The position numbers were made by a program, and so were the translations under genes. Under the pieces are notes generated by a model. It ran no database searches and was not told the origin of the DNA. It saw only the letters and a program-made list of their open reading frames with translations. From the NCBI RefSeq assembly GCF_018035235.1, contig NZ_WPCV01000004.1, positions 558,001-622,000 on the forward strand: a DNA stretch of 64,000 nucleotides, in the 5' to 3' direction. Shown one piece after another: positions 9,556-22,263 of this stretch. Origin of the DNA: Citrobacter sp. On2M (GTDB lineage: Bacteria; Pseudomonadota; Gammaproteobacteria; Enterobacterales; Enterobacteriaceae). Within the stretch, counting starts at the first letter, position 1, and the number at the start of each line of letters is the position of its first letter.

Positions 9556-10977
9556 ATGACGCGACTTGAGCGTGCCATCACGCCACTTTGTGAAAACCAC
9601 CCGGGAGAATGCGGCATTCTTGCGCTGGATGACAGCCTCGATGCGTTTGCTGCTCGTTATCGGTTAACGGAAATGGCAGAGCGTACTCTGGATGTGCAGT
9701 ATTACATCTGGGAAAGCGACATGTCCGGGCTATTGCTCTTTTCCGTGCTGCTGGCTGCGGCGAAGCGTGGCGTACGTGTGCGTTTGCTGCTGGATGATAA
9801 TAATACGCCAGGGCTGGATGACACGCTGCGCCTGCTGGATAGCCACCCGAATATAGAAGTTCGCCTGTTTAACCCTTTTTCGTTTCGCATTCTGCGTGCC
9901 CTCGGCTATTTAACTGACTTTGCCCGACTTAATCGGCGTATGCACAATAAAAGTTATACCGCTGATGGCGTGGTGACCCTCGTGGGTGGGCGTAATATTG
10001 GCGATGCCTATTTTGGCGCGGGAAAACAACCGCTGTTTTCGGATCTGGACGTCATGGCTATTGGGCCGGTGGTTAAAGATGTCGCCGATGATTTTGAGCG
10101 TTACTGGCATTGCCGCTCGGTTTCAACGTTAAAAAATGTGCTTGAGATGTCTGAGCCTGATTCTGTGCGCCATATTGAGCTGCCCGAATCCTGGTATAAC
10201 GATGATATTACCCGTCGTTATCAGCATAAGCTGGAAACCAGCCAGTTTATGACCCATCTTGATCAACGGTCGCTGCCGCTGGTTTGGGCAAAAACGCGTT
10301 TGCTGAGTGATGATCCTGCAAAAGGAGAAGGGAAAGCACCGCGTCACTCGCTGTTACCACAGCGTTTGTTTGACGTGATGGGTTCGCCGACCGAACGTAT
10401 TGATATCATTTCAGCCTACTTTGTGCCGACTCGCGCCGGTGTAGCGCAGCTCCTGAAACTGGTAAGAAAAGGCGTCAAGATCGCCATTTTAACCAATTCA
10501 CTGGCGGCGAATGATGTGGCAATCGTTCATGCTGGCTATGCACGCTGGAGAAAAAAACTGCTGCGCTACGGCGTGGAATTATACGAACTCAAACCGAACC
10601 TTGATCGCGTCCCGGTCGTTCACGATCGTGGGTTAACCGGTAATTCAGGTTCCAGCCTGCATGCGAAAACCTTCAGCATTGACGATCGCAAAGTGTTTAT
10701 TGGCTCGCTTAATTTTGATCCCCGTTCAACACTGCTTAATACGGAAATGGGATTTGTGATTGAAAGTGAAGTGCTGGCAGAGTTGATTCATAAGCGGTTT
10801 ATGCAAAGCCAGCGAGATATGGCCTGGCAACTACGCCTCGACCGTTGGGGAAGAATTAATTGGGTCGACCGACTTTCTGGCAGTGAACAGGTACTGAAAA
10901 AAGAACCCGCCACAGGATTCTGGAAGCGGGTGCTGGTCAAGCTGGCGTCAGTGTTACCCATTGAGTGGTTGCTCTGA
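9556..10977 (+). CDS. clsC: Cardiolipin synthase C
   Basis: The ATG at 9556 gives 473 residues, the size of E. coli ClsC (YmdC); an ATG at 9538 would overlap ymdB and add six residues. Two phospholipase-D motifs are complete: HNKSYTADG (His about 130) and HAKTFSIDD (His about 369), each followed by the G-G/S and N-F/I-G patterns. ClsC joins phosphatidylethanolamine and phosphatidylglycerol to cardiolipin at the inner membrane. In E. coli activity needs the upstream ymdB, matching the tight coupling here. Confidence 0.95.
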   Translation: MTRLERAITPLCENHPGECGILALDDSLDAFAARYRLTEMAERTLDVQYYIWESDMSGLLLFSVLLAAAKRGVRVRLLLDDNNTPGLDDTLRLLDSHPNIEVRLFNPFSFRILRALGYLTDFARLNRRMHNKSYTADGVVTLVGGRNIGDAYFGAGKQPLFSDLDVMAIGPVVKDVADDFERYWHCRSVSTLKNVLEMSEPDSVRHIELPESWYNDDITRRYQHKLETSQFMTHLDQRSLPLVWAKTRLLSDDPAKGEGKAPRHSLLPQRLFDVMGSPTERIDIISAYFVPTRAGVAQLLKLVRKGVKIAILTNSLAANDVAIVHAGYARWRKKLLRYGVELYELKPNLDRVPVVHDRGLTGNSGSSLHAKTFSIDDRKVFIGSLNFDPRSTLLNTEMGFVIESEVLAELIHKRFMQSQRDMAWQLRLDRWGRINWVDRLSGSEQVLKKEPATGFWKRVLVKLASVLPIEWLL

Positions 10978-11001
10978 ATCACTCAATGGTTGAAAGAAAA
11001 A

Positions 11002-12162
11002 CTAACGGGCTACGGCCTTGTTTTTATCCTGCTTAACGGGGGGTTTACCCGAAAAGAGAAACTTCAGCACCGGTATGCGTAAATGGATTTCGTACAGTAT
11101 TACCGCAATCCCGACCACAAACAGTAGACCACAGAGAAAACCCAGCAGATTCGACGAGATATGCGGAGTAATGTAAGCGCCAAAAAACAGTGTTAACGGA
11201 TGATGCACCAGATAGATAAACAGGGATGCGTTGACAAAATAGGTCACGCGGGCTGACTGGAAATTCAGTAAGCGGTGACCAAGTGAAAAGACGACGTTCA
11301 CCATCCACAAGCCCATGACCATGGTAATGACATATTCAGATTCATACATCCAGGCATCACCGTTACCATAGCGCTGATTGAGCAGATAGGCGACAAATGC
11401 GCATGCGGCTCCCAGCGTGCAACCGCGCGACGGTGTGGTAAACAGCGCTTTCAAATTAGGATTGATAAACGCCAGCGCGCCGAGCATAAAGAAAGGCACA
11501 TAGAACAGCGTTTGCATAACGACAAAATTGAACATACCGTCGCTGAGAATCGAAGGATAAAAGATGAAAATAGTCCTTCTGACGGCGGCATAACCGATAC
11601 CAAGCACTGCAAAAATCAACGTTAATTTTGTCATCGACACCGAAGGCGAACTGCCGATGTCGCTTTGCGTTAATCTGTTTTTCATCTGGGTGAACATCCA
11701 CATGCTTACGGTCGTTAACACCACCAGAACCAGTAAAAACCACAGATGGGAAATCAGCTCCCAGGCCAGCGCATTGTATTTCTCGTAGCTGCTGAGAGTA
11801 TGCCAGCTGTCTGCTTTTCCTTTCACGTACTGCAGCATGATAAATTGCGGTAGCGTAAGCAATGGAATCGCAGTTAGCATCGGGATCCCCACGCGTTCCA
11901 CACGTACTTTCCACCAGCGCTTTAACGGATAGCGTAGAAATAGCATGTAGGAAAAATAACCCGAAATGACAAAGAAGACTTGCATGCGAAAAGCATGGAT
12001 AAAGTCATTAAACAAGGTCAACCACCACGATGGTTCTGCGCTGTTCACATGCCAGGTGTGGGTGGAGTAGATCAATGAAATATGGAACGGGATCCCTAAC
12101 AACATTAGCCAGGCACGGATGGAGTCAAGAAAATATTCGCGTGGTGGTGATACAGAGCTCAT
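11002..12162 (-). CDS. opgC: Glucan succinyltransferase OpgC
   Basis: 386 residues with ten predicted membrane spans, matching E. coli OpgC (MdoC) and the acyltransferase-3 family. It transfers succinyl groups to osmoregulated periplasmic glucans at the inner membrane. The family motif [20 protein letters not shown] near the N-terminus and the conserved C-terminal HHPLTLFFG are intact. It diverges from opgGH with a 253-base gap, and converges with clsC over a short inverted repeat (about 10958-10990). Confidence 0.95.
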   Translation of the reverse strand: MSSVSPPREYFLDSIRAWLMLLGIPFHISLIYSTHTWHVNSAEPSWWLTLFNDFIHAFRMQVFFVISGYFSYMLFLRYPLKRWWKVRVERVGIPMLTAIPLLTLPQFIMLQYVKGKADSWHTLSSYEKYNALAWELISHLWFLLVLVVLTTVSMWMFTQMKNRLTQSDIGSSPSVSMTKLTLIFAVLGIGYAAVRRTIFIFYPSILSDGMFNFVVMQTLFYVPFFMLGALAFINPNLKALFTTPSRGCTLGAACAFVAYLLNQRYGNGDAWMYESEYVITMVMGLWMVNVVFSLGHRLLNFQSARVTYFVNASLFIYLVHHPLTLFFGAYITPHISSNLLGFLCGLLFVVGIAVILYEIHLRIPVLKFLFSGKPPVKQDKNKAVAR

Positions 12163-16490
<4,328 letters not shown>

Positions 16491-16504
16491 GCGTTCTATG
16501 ACGT

Positions 16505-16538
16505 GAAAATACCGGCCTGGTGCCGGTATTTTTTTATA
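16505..16538 (+). terminator. opgGH terminator
   Basis: ATACCGGC / GCCGGTAT stem followed by seven Ts, 14 bases after the opgH stop. Confidence 0.9.
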
Positions 16539-16565
16539 CTGAATAAAAGAGTCGGGAGGTATCAG

Positions 16566-16793
16566 GTGCGAATATTAGCAGTGGGGATCATGGTGTTCTT
16601 CCTGAGCGGATGCGGCAGTATTATTAGCCGAACCATCCCAGGACAAGGGCACGGAAACCAATACTATCCGGGCGTGCAATGGGATGTCCGCGACTCCGCA
16701 TGGCGTTACGTCACCATTCTCGACCTGCCTTTTTCGCTGGTGTTTGATACGTTGCTGCTACCGCTCGATATTCATCATGGACCTTACGAGTAA
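16566..16793 (+). CDS. yceK: Lipoprotein YceK
   Basis: The GTG at 16566, preceded six bases away by GGGAGG, gives 75 residues as in E. coli. A lipobox (LSGC) follows a short hydrophobic signal. From the Cys on, the protein is almost identical to E. coli YceK (DUF1375). Function is unknown. Its stop codon abuts the stop of the convergent msyB, with no spare base between the two genes. Confidence 0.9.
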   Translation: MRILAVGIMVFFLSGCGSIISRTIPGQGHGNQYYPGVQWDVRDSAWRYVTILDLPFSLVFDTLLLPLDIHHGPYE

Positions 16794-17185
16794 CTATCGC
16801 TCATCCCATTCATCGGCTGCGGTTTGACCCTCTTCAGTATCAAGGGGAGGTTCCAGCTGGAATTCACCTTCATCCCATTCATGAAGGGTGTTTTCTTCCT
16901 GCCACTCCTGACGGATTTCAATCTCGTCATAGTCGCCATCAAAAACGCTCTGCGCCGCTTCACCGCTCAGCATTGGCAGACATTCGCCTTCATCACTCTC
17001 TTCGTCAGCAAAAAATTCCGCCTGCCACATGATGTCCCCATCCTGTAGCACGTATTTTTGTACGTTTAACTGCCCGACACTGGCTTCGTCAGGTTCAAGA
17101 TCGGGGTTATCTGCCAAAAATTGTTCACGAGCGGCATCAATGGCTTCTTCCAGCGTAGCATAAAAATACATGTTATTCTCTGCCA
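16794..17185 (-). CDS. msyB: Acidic protein MsyB with a mobile-element-derived N-terminus
   Basis: 130 residues, very acidic, like E. coli MsyB (124), a cytoplasmic protein that suppresses secY/secA defects when overproduced. The first eight residues (MAENNMYF) replace the native MTMY: the serine-integrase element has inserted at codons 5-9 and supplies a new ATG at 17185, preceded by GGAGA. The native start is stranded at 29624. From YATLEEAID on the gene is the normal host sequence and should be functional. It now diverges from the integrase with only 28 bases between the starts. Confidence 0.92.
17145..17162. mobile_element. attL of the msyB element
   Basis: TTCTTCCAGCGTAGCATA here and TTCTTCCAGCGTGGCATA at 29598-29615 are 17/18 identical. 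Host msyB continues to the left of this copy and element DNA to the right. The longest exact shared stretch is 12 bases, and the serine integrase crossover must lie in or beside it. Confidence 0.88.
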
Positions 17186-17213
17186 TAAGTTTCTCCAAAA
17201 GTGAACAAAAAAA

Positions 17214-19034
17214 ATGGTGATGATTCAATCTATAGACCTCGATTCGAAGAGCGTCAAACCGTTAGTACAGGTAACTATCTATTGCAGGGTATCAAGTCTG
17301 ATTCAAATCGATGGTTATGGTTTGCAGAGACAACAAGATGCGATAAGGGCGTATCTTGAAGATTTTGATGTTCCGAAGGAGCTAGGCTATGAAATTGACC
17401 GTGATAACTATGTGCTTCTTGAGGACGCGGGGAAGTCTGCCTACCACGGTTATCACTTTTCGAAGGGACAGTTAGGGCAGTTCCGACAGAAAGTTCTTGA
17501 TGGAGAGATTACTATTGGACTTTTTATTATAGAAAACGTAGATCGCTTTTGCAGAATGGAAGAATATCTCGCTATTCAAGAGTTTACTAATCTCATTAAT
17601 AATGGCATAGATATATTAGAAGTTGATACAGGTGAAATCTTCAGTCGAAAAGTTAGGAAATCACTTAATAAATTAACGGTATCTATAGAACGAGCATATG
17701 CCGAATCTGACCGTAAAAGCAAGATTAGTAAGAGATCTTGGAAAAACCGCAAGCGTAAATCCTTAGAAGAAGGCATCGCTATTAATAATAATACACCGGA
17801 TTGGTTATCACTTAGTGAAGATAAGCAAAGTTATATAGTTAATAAAGAACGTGTTAAAATATTGAACGAAATATTTAAGATGTATGCAGAAGGATTTGGC
17901 GGTACAGCAATAGTTAATAAACTCAATAAAGAAAAACGGTACTATAACAAAACGTCCTGGAGCACTAATAAATTCTATCACCTGTTACGAAATCGGCGAT
18001 TGATCGGATTTTTAGGCGATGAGCGTCACTATCCGGCAGTGATTGATTCAGTTCTATTTGAACAAGTTCAAAGTTTGCTTAATGGAAATGTACGTAAAGG
18101 AAAGAAGGCTGGTACTATGATGCGTTCCATATTCAATGGGATTGCTAAATGTGGATTCTGTGGTAATGGAATGATATGTCAAACTATGACTTCATCAGCG
18201 TCATATTTGAGATGTATTGCCGAACGTTCAAAAACAACTAAATGTACACATGCAAAGTTAATCCGATATAAAGAAGCAGAACAGATTATACTTGAACATT
18301 TGTGTAATCTTAATTGGGATAAACTAAAAAAAGGAAATAGCACTCATAGAGATGATATTGATGTACTCAAAACTCAGTTATCTATTATTACTGATAAACT
18401 TCAGAAACTAGATCTCTTGATCAAAGAAACTGAAGATGATGATGATAAAATCAGTCTGATTAATATAAAGAATAAGAATAGAAAAGAACTGACTACTATT
18501 GATGAAAAAATATCCGCACTTACTACAAACGTAGAAGTTCCAGATTTAGAAGTACTTACATCATTAAATGAAATACAAGATCTTGCTAATGTTGAACTTC
18601 GTCAAAAGGTTTATTCATTGCTATCAAAAACAGTAAGCAGTATTGAATGTACCAGAACCGATACACCAGATCCATTTTATACATTTACTATTAACTATAT
18701 TGGTGCAAGCGAGAAACATCTGTTAATAGTAGAGTTAAAAAACAACTGTAAAGTAACACGGTTTGTAGAAAAAATTAGCGATGATACTATCACTTACTAC
18801 ACACCTAGTTTTGTAGTCGCTTATAGTAATAATTGGGAAAGCGGTTTACCTGAGATCAGAGGGCTACAAGATTGTAATGGTATCAATATTAAAGCAGATC
18901 TGATTGATTGTATGCATCTCTTTTCAATATTGGACAGGACAAATAGAGGTGAGGCAAAAGTTATTCGTGATTGGTTAGTAATACCAAAGGTACAGGAATT
19001 TTTCTTCCATACAAGTGCTTACGAAGACGAGTAG
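17214..19034 (+). CDS. Large serine recombinase (integrase)
   Basis: 606 residues. Residues 20-28 (VTIYCRVSS) carry the catalytic Ser (about 27) with its Arg partner, and the VDRFCR segment (about 113) holds further active-site Arg residues. A recombinase domain (about 180-290), a zinc ribbon with CGFCG and downstream Cys (about 315-355), and a long coiled coil (about 385-445) follow, the order typical of phage-type large serine integrases. It would insert and, with a directionality factor, excise the element at msyB. The start lacks an evident Shine-Dalgarno sequence, and only 28 bases separate it from msyB, so its promoter is not obvious in the integrated state. Confidence 0.93.
   Translation: MVMIQSIDLDSKSVKPLVQVTIYCRVSSLIQIDGYGLQRQQDAIRAYLEDFDVPKELGYEIDRDNYVLLEDAGKSAYHGYHFSKGQLGQFRQKVLDGEITIGLFIIENVDRFCRMEEYLAIQEFTNLINNGIDILEVDTGEIFSRKVRKSLNKLTVSIERAYAESDRKSKISKRSWKNRKRKSLEEGIAINNNTPDWLSLSEDKQSYIVNKERVKILNEIFKMYAEGFGGTAIVNKLNKEKRYYNKTSWSTNKFYHLLRNRRLIGFLGDERHYPAVIDSVLFEQVQSLLNGNVRKGKKAGTMMRSIFNGIAKCGFCGNGMICQTMTSSASYLRCIAERSKTTKCTHAKLIRYKEAEQIILEHLCNLNWDKLKKGNSTHRDDIDVLKTQLSIITDKLQKLDLLIKETEDDDDKISLINIKNKNRKELTTIDEKISALTTNVEVPDLEVLTSLNEIQDLANVELRQKVYSLLSKTVSSIECTRTDTPDPFYTFTINYIGASEKHLLIVELKNNCKVTRFVEKISDDTITYYTPSFVVAYSNNWESGLPEIRGLQDCNGINIKADLIDCMHLFSILDRTNRGEAKVIRDWLVIPKVQEFFFHTSAYEDE
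17229..17257 (-). promoter_or_regulatory. Candidate element-borne promoter for msyB
   Basis: On the minus strand TTGACG (17257-17252) and TATAGA (17234-17229) are separated by 17 bases and would start transcription near 17222, about 37 bases before the new msyB ATG. The boxes lie inside the integrase reading frame, antisense to it. With this, the element would supply promoter, ribosome site and start codon to the interrupted gene. Confidence 0.5.
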
Positions 19035-19093
19035 GATCAACTATACAGATCTAGACGGACGGTTTTTTGGTCTAGGAAGTAATAATAATTTAA

Positions 19094-19123
19094 GAAAAAG
19101 GGGCATAATGCCCCCTTTTTTGT
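19094..19123 (+). terminator. Integrase terminator
   Basis: AAAAAGGGGCA / TGCCCCCTTTTTT forms a strong stem with a T-run, 60 bases after the integrase stop. Confidence 0.88.
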
Positions 19124-19131
19124 TCTTTCTA

Positions 19132-19152
19132 CTAAATATAAGTACTAAGGGA
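19132..19152 (+). promoter_or_regulatory. CTAAATA leader motif, copy 1
   Basis: CTAAATATAAGTACTAAGGG precedes the small ORF at 19160. It shares CTAAATA and the AAGGG Shine-Dalgarno-like end with leaders at 25258 and 28786. See the finding on helper-phage late promoters. Confidence 0.45.
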
Positions 19153-19159
19153 GAACTAA

Positions 19160-19318
19160 ATGAACTGGATTAAAACAACTCTAATACTACTACTTGGTTG
19201 GTTGGTAATGATTACTGGATTAATTGAAGTACTTTATATTTGCTTCATGATCTGGCTTGCAGTGTGCATTATCTGTGAAGTAATAAAAATCTTTATGAAT
19301 CAGCATGTTATAAAATAG
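19160..19318 (+). CDS. Small membrane protein, 52 residues
   Basis: ATG at 19160 with AAGGGAG eight bases upstream; stop at 19316-19318. Residues 7-24 and 26-42 are strongly hydrophobic with only a Glu between, so one hairpin of two membrane spans is likely, with a Lys at either end. Size and layout resemble holins or small toxins, but there is no sequence motif to decide. It follows the integrase terminator and has a CTAAATA leader, so it is probably expressed separately from the integrase. Function unknown. Confidence 0.55.
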   Translation: MNWIKTTLILLLGWLVMITGLIEVLYICFMIWLAVCIICEVIKIFMNQHVIK

Positions 19319-19329
19319 CAATACATTTT

Positions 19330-19359
19330 TTGGGACAAAGTGAAAAAATGTCCTATAAT
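19330..19359 (+). promoter_or_regulatory. Promoter with operator-like inverted repeat
   Basis: TTGGGA (19330-19335) and a perfect TATAAT (19354-19359) are 18 bases apart. The spacer holds GGACA...TGTCC, an inverted repeat that places a repressor between the boxes. It precedes the ribbon-helix-helix gene at 19527, so autorepression is plausible. Confidence 0.6.
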
Positions 19360-19457
19360 ATAGGTGTGAAGTGAAGAAATCCCATCCATTTCTACCCTCT
19401 TTATGAATCATTCTGATAAATAAGAGTGTAGAAAATCATAATATCTCCTCCAAGATA

Positions 19458-19483
19458 TCCCCCATTCGTGGGGGAACTTTTTA
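19458..19483 (+). terminator. Leader hairpin before the RHH gene
   Basis: CCCCC-ATTCGT-GGGGG followed by AACTTTTT lies between the promoter at 19330 and the coding region at 19527. It looks like a weak terminator or attenuator in the leader. Confidence 0.5.
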
Positions 19484-19526
19484 CTTGAAGAAAATCAAAA
19501 AAAGAATACTTTCAATGAGGAACCAT

Positions 19527-19676
19527 ATGAAAGAACTAAAACAACATGCAGTAAGTACTAAACTAAATGACCGCCAAGTAGAACTACTAGATAAGCTAAT
19601 CACGGATGGTAAAGCCAAAACACGTGCGGCGGCAATTCAATATCTTATAAATCAAAAAATAATTCTAGGAGAATAA
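19527..19676 (+). CDS. Ribbon-helix-helix-like DNA-binding protein
   Basis: 49 residues from the ATG at 19527, six bases after GAGG; a TTG start 14 codons upstream is less likely. The pattern strand (AVSTKLND) then helix (RQVELLDKLITDG), turn and helix (RAAAIQYLINQKI) is that of Arc/CopG-type ribbon-helix-helix repressors. The stop is one base from the HNH gene, so both form an operon. It is the obvious candidate to bind the operator-like repeat at 19333-19353. Confidence 0.6.
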   Translation: MKELKQHAVSTKLNDRQVELLDKLITDGKAKTRAAAIQYLINQKIILGE

Positions 19677-19677
19677 T

Positions 19678-20274
19678 ATGAGTACAAGAGAAATCAACGC
19701 AGCAAATAAACAATTTGAATCTTCCACATGGGAAGTACATATAAAACATTCAGAACTACTAATATGTGAAGAAGGTCAACTATTTGATACTATCGAATTC
19801 AAACTATGCAAACATTCATACAATAACAGATATGCGAAGGGCGGTTATAACTTCATTAGATTCAAGGGAAGTATGTATAACGTACATGATCTAATGGGAA
19901 GTCACTATCTACCAGTGAAACCAGATCCAACCGATGTATATGATCACTTAGATACAAATAAACGTAACAATACAAAGTCAAATATAACGATTGTACCGAA
20001 GAGTGTTAATAATGTTAGCGGTACTATCAAGAATACAAGATTGACATATGAAGAGTACATGATAGTTATGAACCATTATTCATGTGGTGAATGTAGTCAG
20101 AACGGTCTAAAGAAATATGTAAAAGGGGCATTTGGTAAAGACACTGATGATACTCTATATACTCGCTTAGTGAAGGGTGAAACTTATAAATCATTCTATG
20201 AAAGATTGAGTAATGAAGAACCCGCAATCATTGAACATATTCAGGGTGTACTACGCCGCAAGGGAAGGAAATAA
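19678..20274 (+). CDS. HNH endonuclease-like protein
   Basis: 198 residues. The segment VHDLMGSHYLP (residues 69-79) followed by DHLDTNKRNN (89-98) and SNITIVPKSVNN (101-112) is the layout of HNH_3-type homing endonucleases, with His 70, the Asp-His at 89-90 and Asn residues as likely metal and active-site ligands. The C-terminal part is not assigned. Expressed with the preceding RHH gene and followed by a strong terminator. In a satellite such a nuclease could attack a helper or rival phage; this is inference. Confidence 0.7.
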   Translation: MSTREINAANKQFESSTWEVHIKHSELLICEEGQLFDTIEFKLCKHSYNNRYAKGGYNFIRFKGSMYNVHDLMGSHYLPVKPDPTDVYDHLDTNKRNNTKSNITIVPKSVNNVSGTIKNTRLTYEEYMIVMNHYSCGECSQNGLKKYVKGAFGKDTDDTLYTRLVKGETYKSFYERLSNEEPAIIEHIQGVLRRKGRK

Positions 20275-20278
20275 AAAA

Positions 20279-20304
20279 GCCCTTAGTACAGGAATACTAA
20301 GGGC
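20279..20304 (+). terminator. Terminator after the HNH gene
   Basis: Perfect ten-base stem GCCCTTAGTA / TACTAAGGGC with a six-base loop. A-run upstream but no long T-run downstream, so it may also be a processing or protective hairpin. Confidence 0.65.
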
Positions 20305-20345
20305 AGTTAACTATAATATCACAACATACTATAAGGATATTTATC

Positions 20346-20819
20346 ATGGCAGGAAAAAAACAGTTTTATGATAACACAGGTCTAAGTTCAATTTTGAAAG
20401 GTTACAAGTACATCAACCAATTCACCAATGAAGCAATAGCAATCATAGATGGGGTAATACAAAAAGAGTTTGAAGGTTCAACAAGCAGAACTAAGGTAGG
20501 TCGTAAAGAAATACTAAATCTAATTATTCAATGCCCAATATTAGGTTATGCGGAAGTAGAGCATAATATCAATACACGCCGTCAGAGCGGCGACGTGATG
20601 AAACCACCACTAAAGAAGACTCAGATATACCAATATAAAAGAATCGCTACACAGGCCGCACAGGAGCTTTTAGAGGCATATAATCATGGTGTCATGATTA
20701 AGTATGTTCTTGATGGTGATGCACGACAGCTAAACAAATGGGAAAAGGTCAAATTACGTCAAATGCTAAACGAGGGAACAAGTTTCGGTACTATCAAAAG
20801 CTACATTAACGGCTTATAA
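20346..20819 (+). CDS. Unknown protein next to the inverted-repeat block
   Basis: 157 residues, basic, no signal peptide or membrane span. I do not recognise a family. Helical segments (residues 15-45 and 85-115) and Lys/Arg-rich stretches would suit a DNA-binding role. The stop is immediately followed by four inverted repeats that look like a replication origin, so a part in replication or its control is possible, by position only. ATAAGGATATTTATC precedes the ATG, with AAGGA as the ribosome site. Confidence 0.6.
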   Translation: MAGKKQFYDNTGLSSILKGYKYINQFTNEAIAIIDGVIQKEFEGSTSRTKVGRKEILNLIIQCPILGYAEVEHNINTRRQSGDVMKPPLKKTQIYQYKRIATQAAQELLEAYNHGVMIKYVLDGDARQLNKWEKVKLRQMLNEGTSFGTIKSYINGL

Positions 20820-21070
20820 CCATCTTTCCGACAGTTTGATGGGGGAATTCCTTTGTTGGAAAGATGGTAGTGAAACTAGCCATTTTTAGTACAAGTAATG
20901 ACCAAAAATGACTGTTTTTGCACGTTTTAGGGGGGGGAAAGGGCATCTTTCCGACTTAATATAATAATCTTATCCATTTGTTGGAAAGATGAATAACATA
21001 ATATTCCATACGTCATATTATGTTATTCAGGGGTAATAGCTCGTCGCTTTGCTTCCTCACTATTACCCCT
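20820..21070. repeat. Cluster of inverted repeats, candidate origin
   Basis: Two copies of the same inverted pair occur: CATCTTTCCGAC at 20821 and 20944, each answered by GTTGGAAAGATG at 20855 and 20980. These are followed by a 12-bp palindrome pair GAATAACATAAT / ATTATGTTATTC (20991 and 21017) and an 11-bp pair AGGGGTAATAG / CTATTACCCCT (21029 and 21060). No gene fits. The repetition with conserved arms and different loops suggests protein sites, for example iterons, rather than simple terminators. Confidence 0.75.
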
Positions 21071-21458
21071 TAAAAACAAAATAAGAGTATAACTTGCGTT
21101 TTTCTCGTGAGTACTCGAAAGAACGCCCGTTCCTACTCGCTTTCGCTCAGACAAGAAAAGTACAAACAAATAATTGATTGGAAGTACCAACTACTAAGAA
21201 TTACTACTCAATAGATTATTCAAAGTCTTTTGAAGTCGCCACGCAGCCCCGCGAAGTGGGAACGAGTCGCCCCCCCCGCCACTGGGAGAAACTAAAGTAA
21301 TCACTATTGATTCTTATGTACCTCATGCGAAATTTTAATATGTACTATAAAAGGAGAGCCGGAAGGGAAAGACCAATAACCTATTGAACTATTACCATTC
21401 TTTATCTGGTATGATAAGATTTTGACTTTAGTACTACACACATATGGAATAGTAACGC
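21071..21458. other. Non-coding stretch right of the inverted repeats
   Basis: No credible gene. It contains a GC-richer island (about 21225-21290) within AT-rich DNA, and short C-runs. It may belong to the same origin or regulatory block. Confidence 0.4.
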
Positions 21459-22136
21459 ATGAAAAATAATATACCTCTAATTGTTTTAGGTGCCACAATA
21501 TTATCTGGCTGTGCTCCGGGTAGTGTTGCTCCAAAAGTCACAACTCAAGAATATGTGGAACCAATGGTTGGTACAACTAACAAAGCATACATGGGTGATC
21601 ACATTATAAGGTCAGCTACTGGGTATAAAACTGAATTACTTAAACTTGGTAACGCGTCAGGGTCACTATCAGAAATTAAAGAAGGGACATATTGCCATAC
21701 CGGAAACAATGTTTATGCAAATCCGATTGATAAGAATTCTATTGGACTTAAAAACTTATATGGCGTAGTTGTTAACTCAGTAAACTATGTAACATATGAT
21801 AAAGCGAAAAATACAATATCACCACCTAATGGTACAACATACAATTCGAGTGAAATCTCAATACAATATGTACCAAATGGGTTATGTATGGTTAGTGATT
21901 CATTTGTAAAGACGATAGAGTATAATGGAAAGTCAGGGAACACATTAAAATTCACATATCGTGAATTCTCTAATAATATGGCGAGATCTGCATATACAAC
22001 AGACTTTACTTTTGACCTTTCTGAAGGAACAAAAGTTGTCGCATATAAAGGTGCTAAAATTAGAATTAACGAGGCAAATAATTCTCTTATCGACTATACA
22101 ATTGTAAGTGGATTCGATTCAAGAAAAGAATTTTAA
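21459..22136 (+). CDS. Predicted lipoprotein of unknown function
   Basis: 225 residues. A short signal peptide ends in the lipobox LSGC (Cys 18). After the Cys come A and P rather than Asp, so outer membrane sorting is expected. The mature part is rich in Ser, Thr, Asn and Tyr, mostly beta-strand in appearance, with two further Cys. No family recognised. Surface lipoproteins in satellites and prophages often alter phage adsorption, but nothing here proves that. Followed by a terminator. Confidence 0.7.
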   Translation: MKNNIPLIVLGATILSGCAPGSVAPKVTTQEYVEPMVGTTNKAYMGDHIIRSATGYKTELLKLGNASGSLSEIKEGTYCHTGNNVYANPIDKNSIGLKNLYGVVVNSVNYVTYDKAKNTISPPNGTTYNSSEISIQYVPNGLCMVSDSFVKTIEYNGKSGNTLKFTYREFSNNMARSAYTTDFTFDLSEGTKVVAYKGAKIRINEANNSLIDYTIVSGFDSRKEF

Positions 22137-22144
22137 GTGTAAAT

Positions 22145-22181
22145 TATTTGTTCCCCTTTGTTGGTTAAGGGGAACAAATTG
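22145..22181 (+). terminator. Terminator after the lipoprotein gene
   Basis: ATTTGTTCCCCTT / AAGGGGAACAAAT forms a 13-bp perfect stem. The downstream T-run is short. Confidence 0.75.
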
Positions 22182-22263
22182 TTTGAGTATCATATGTTGT
22201 TAATATAGCGTATTAGTATGGAATTAAAAATAATCTAGAGTTAATTGCATAGAGATATATTAG

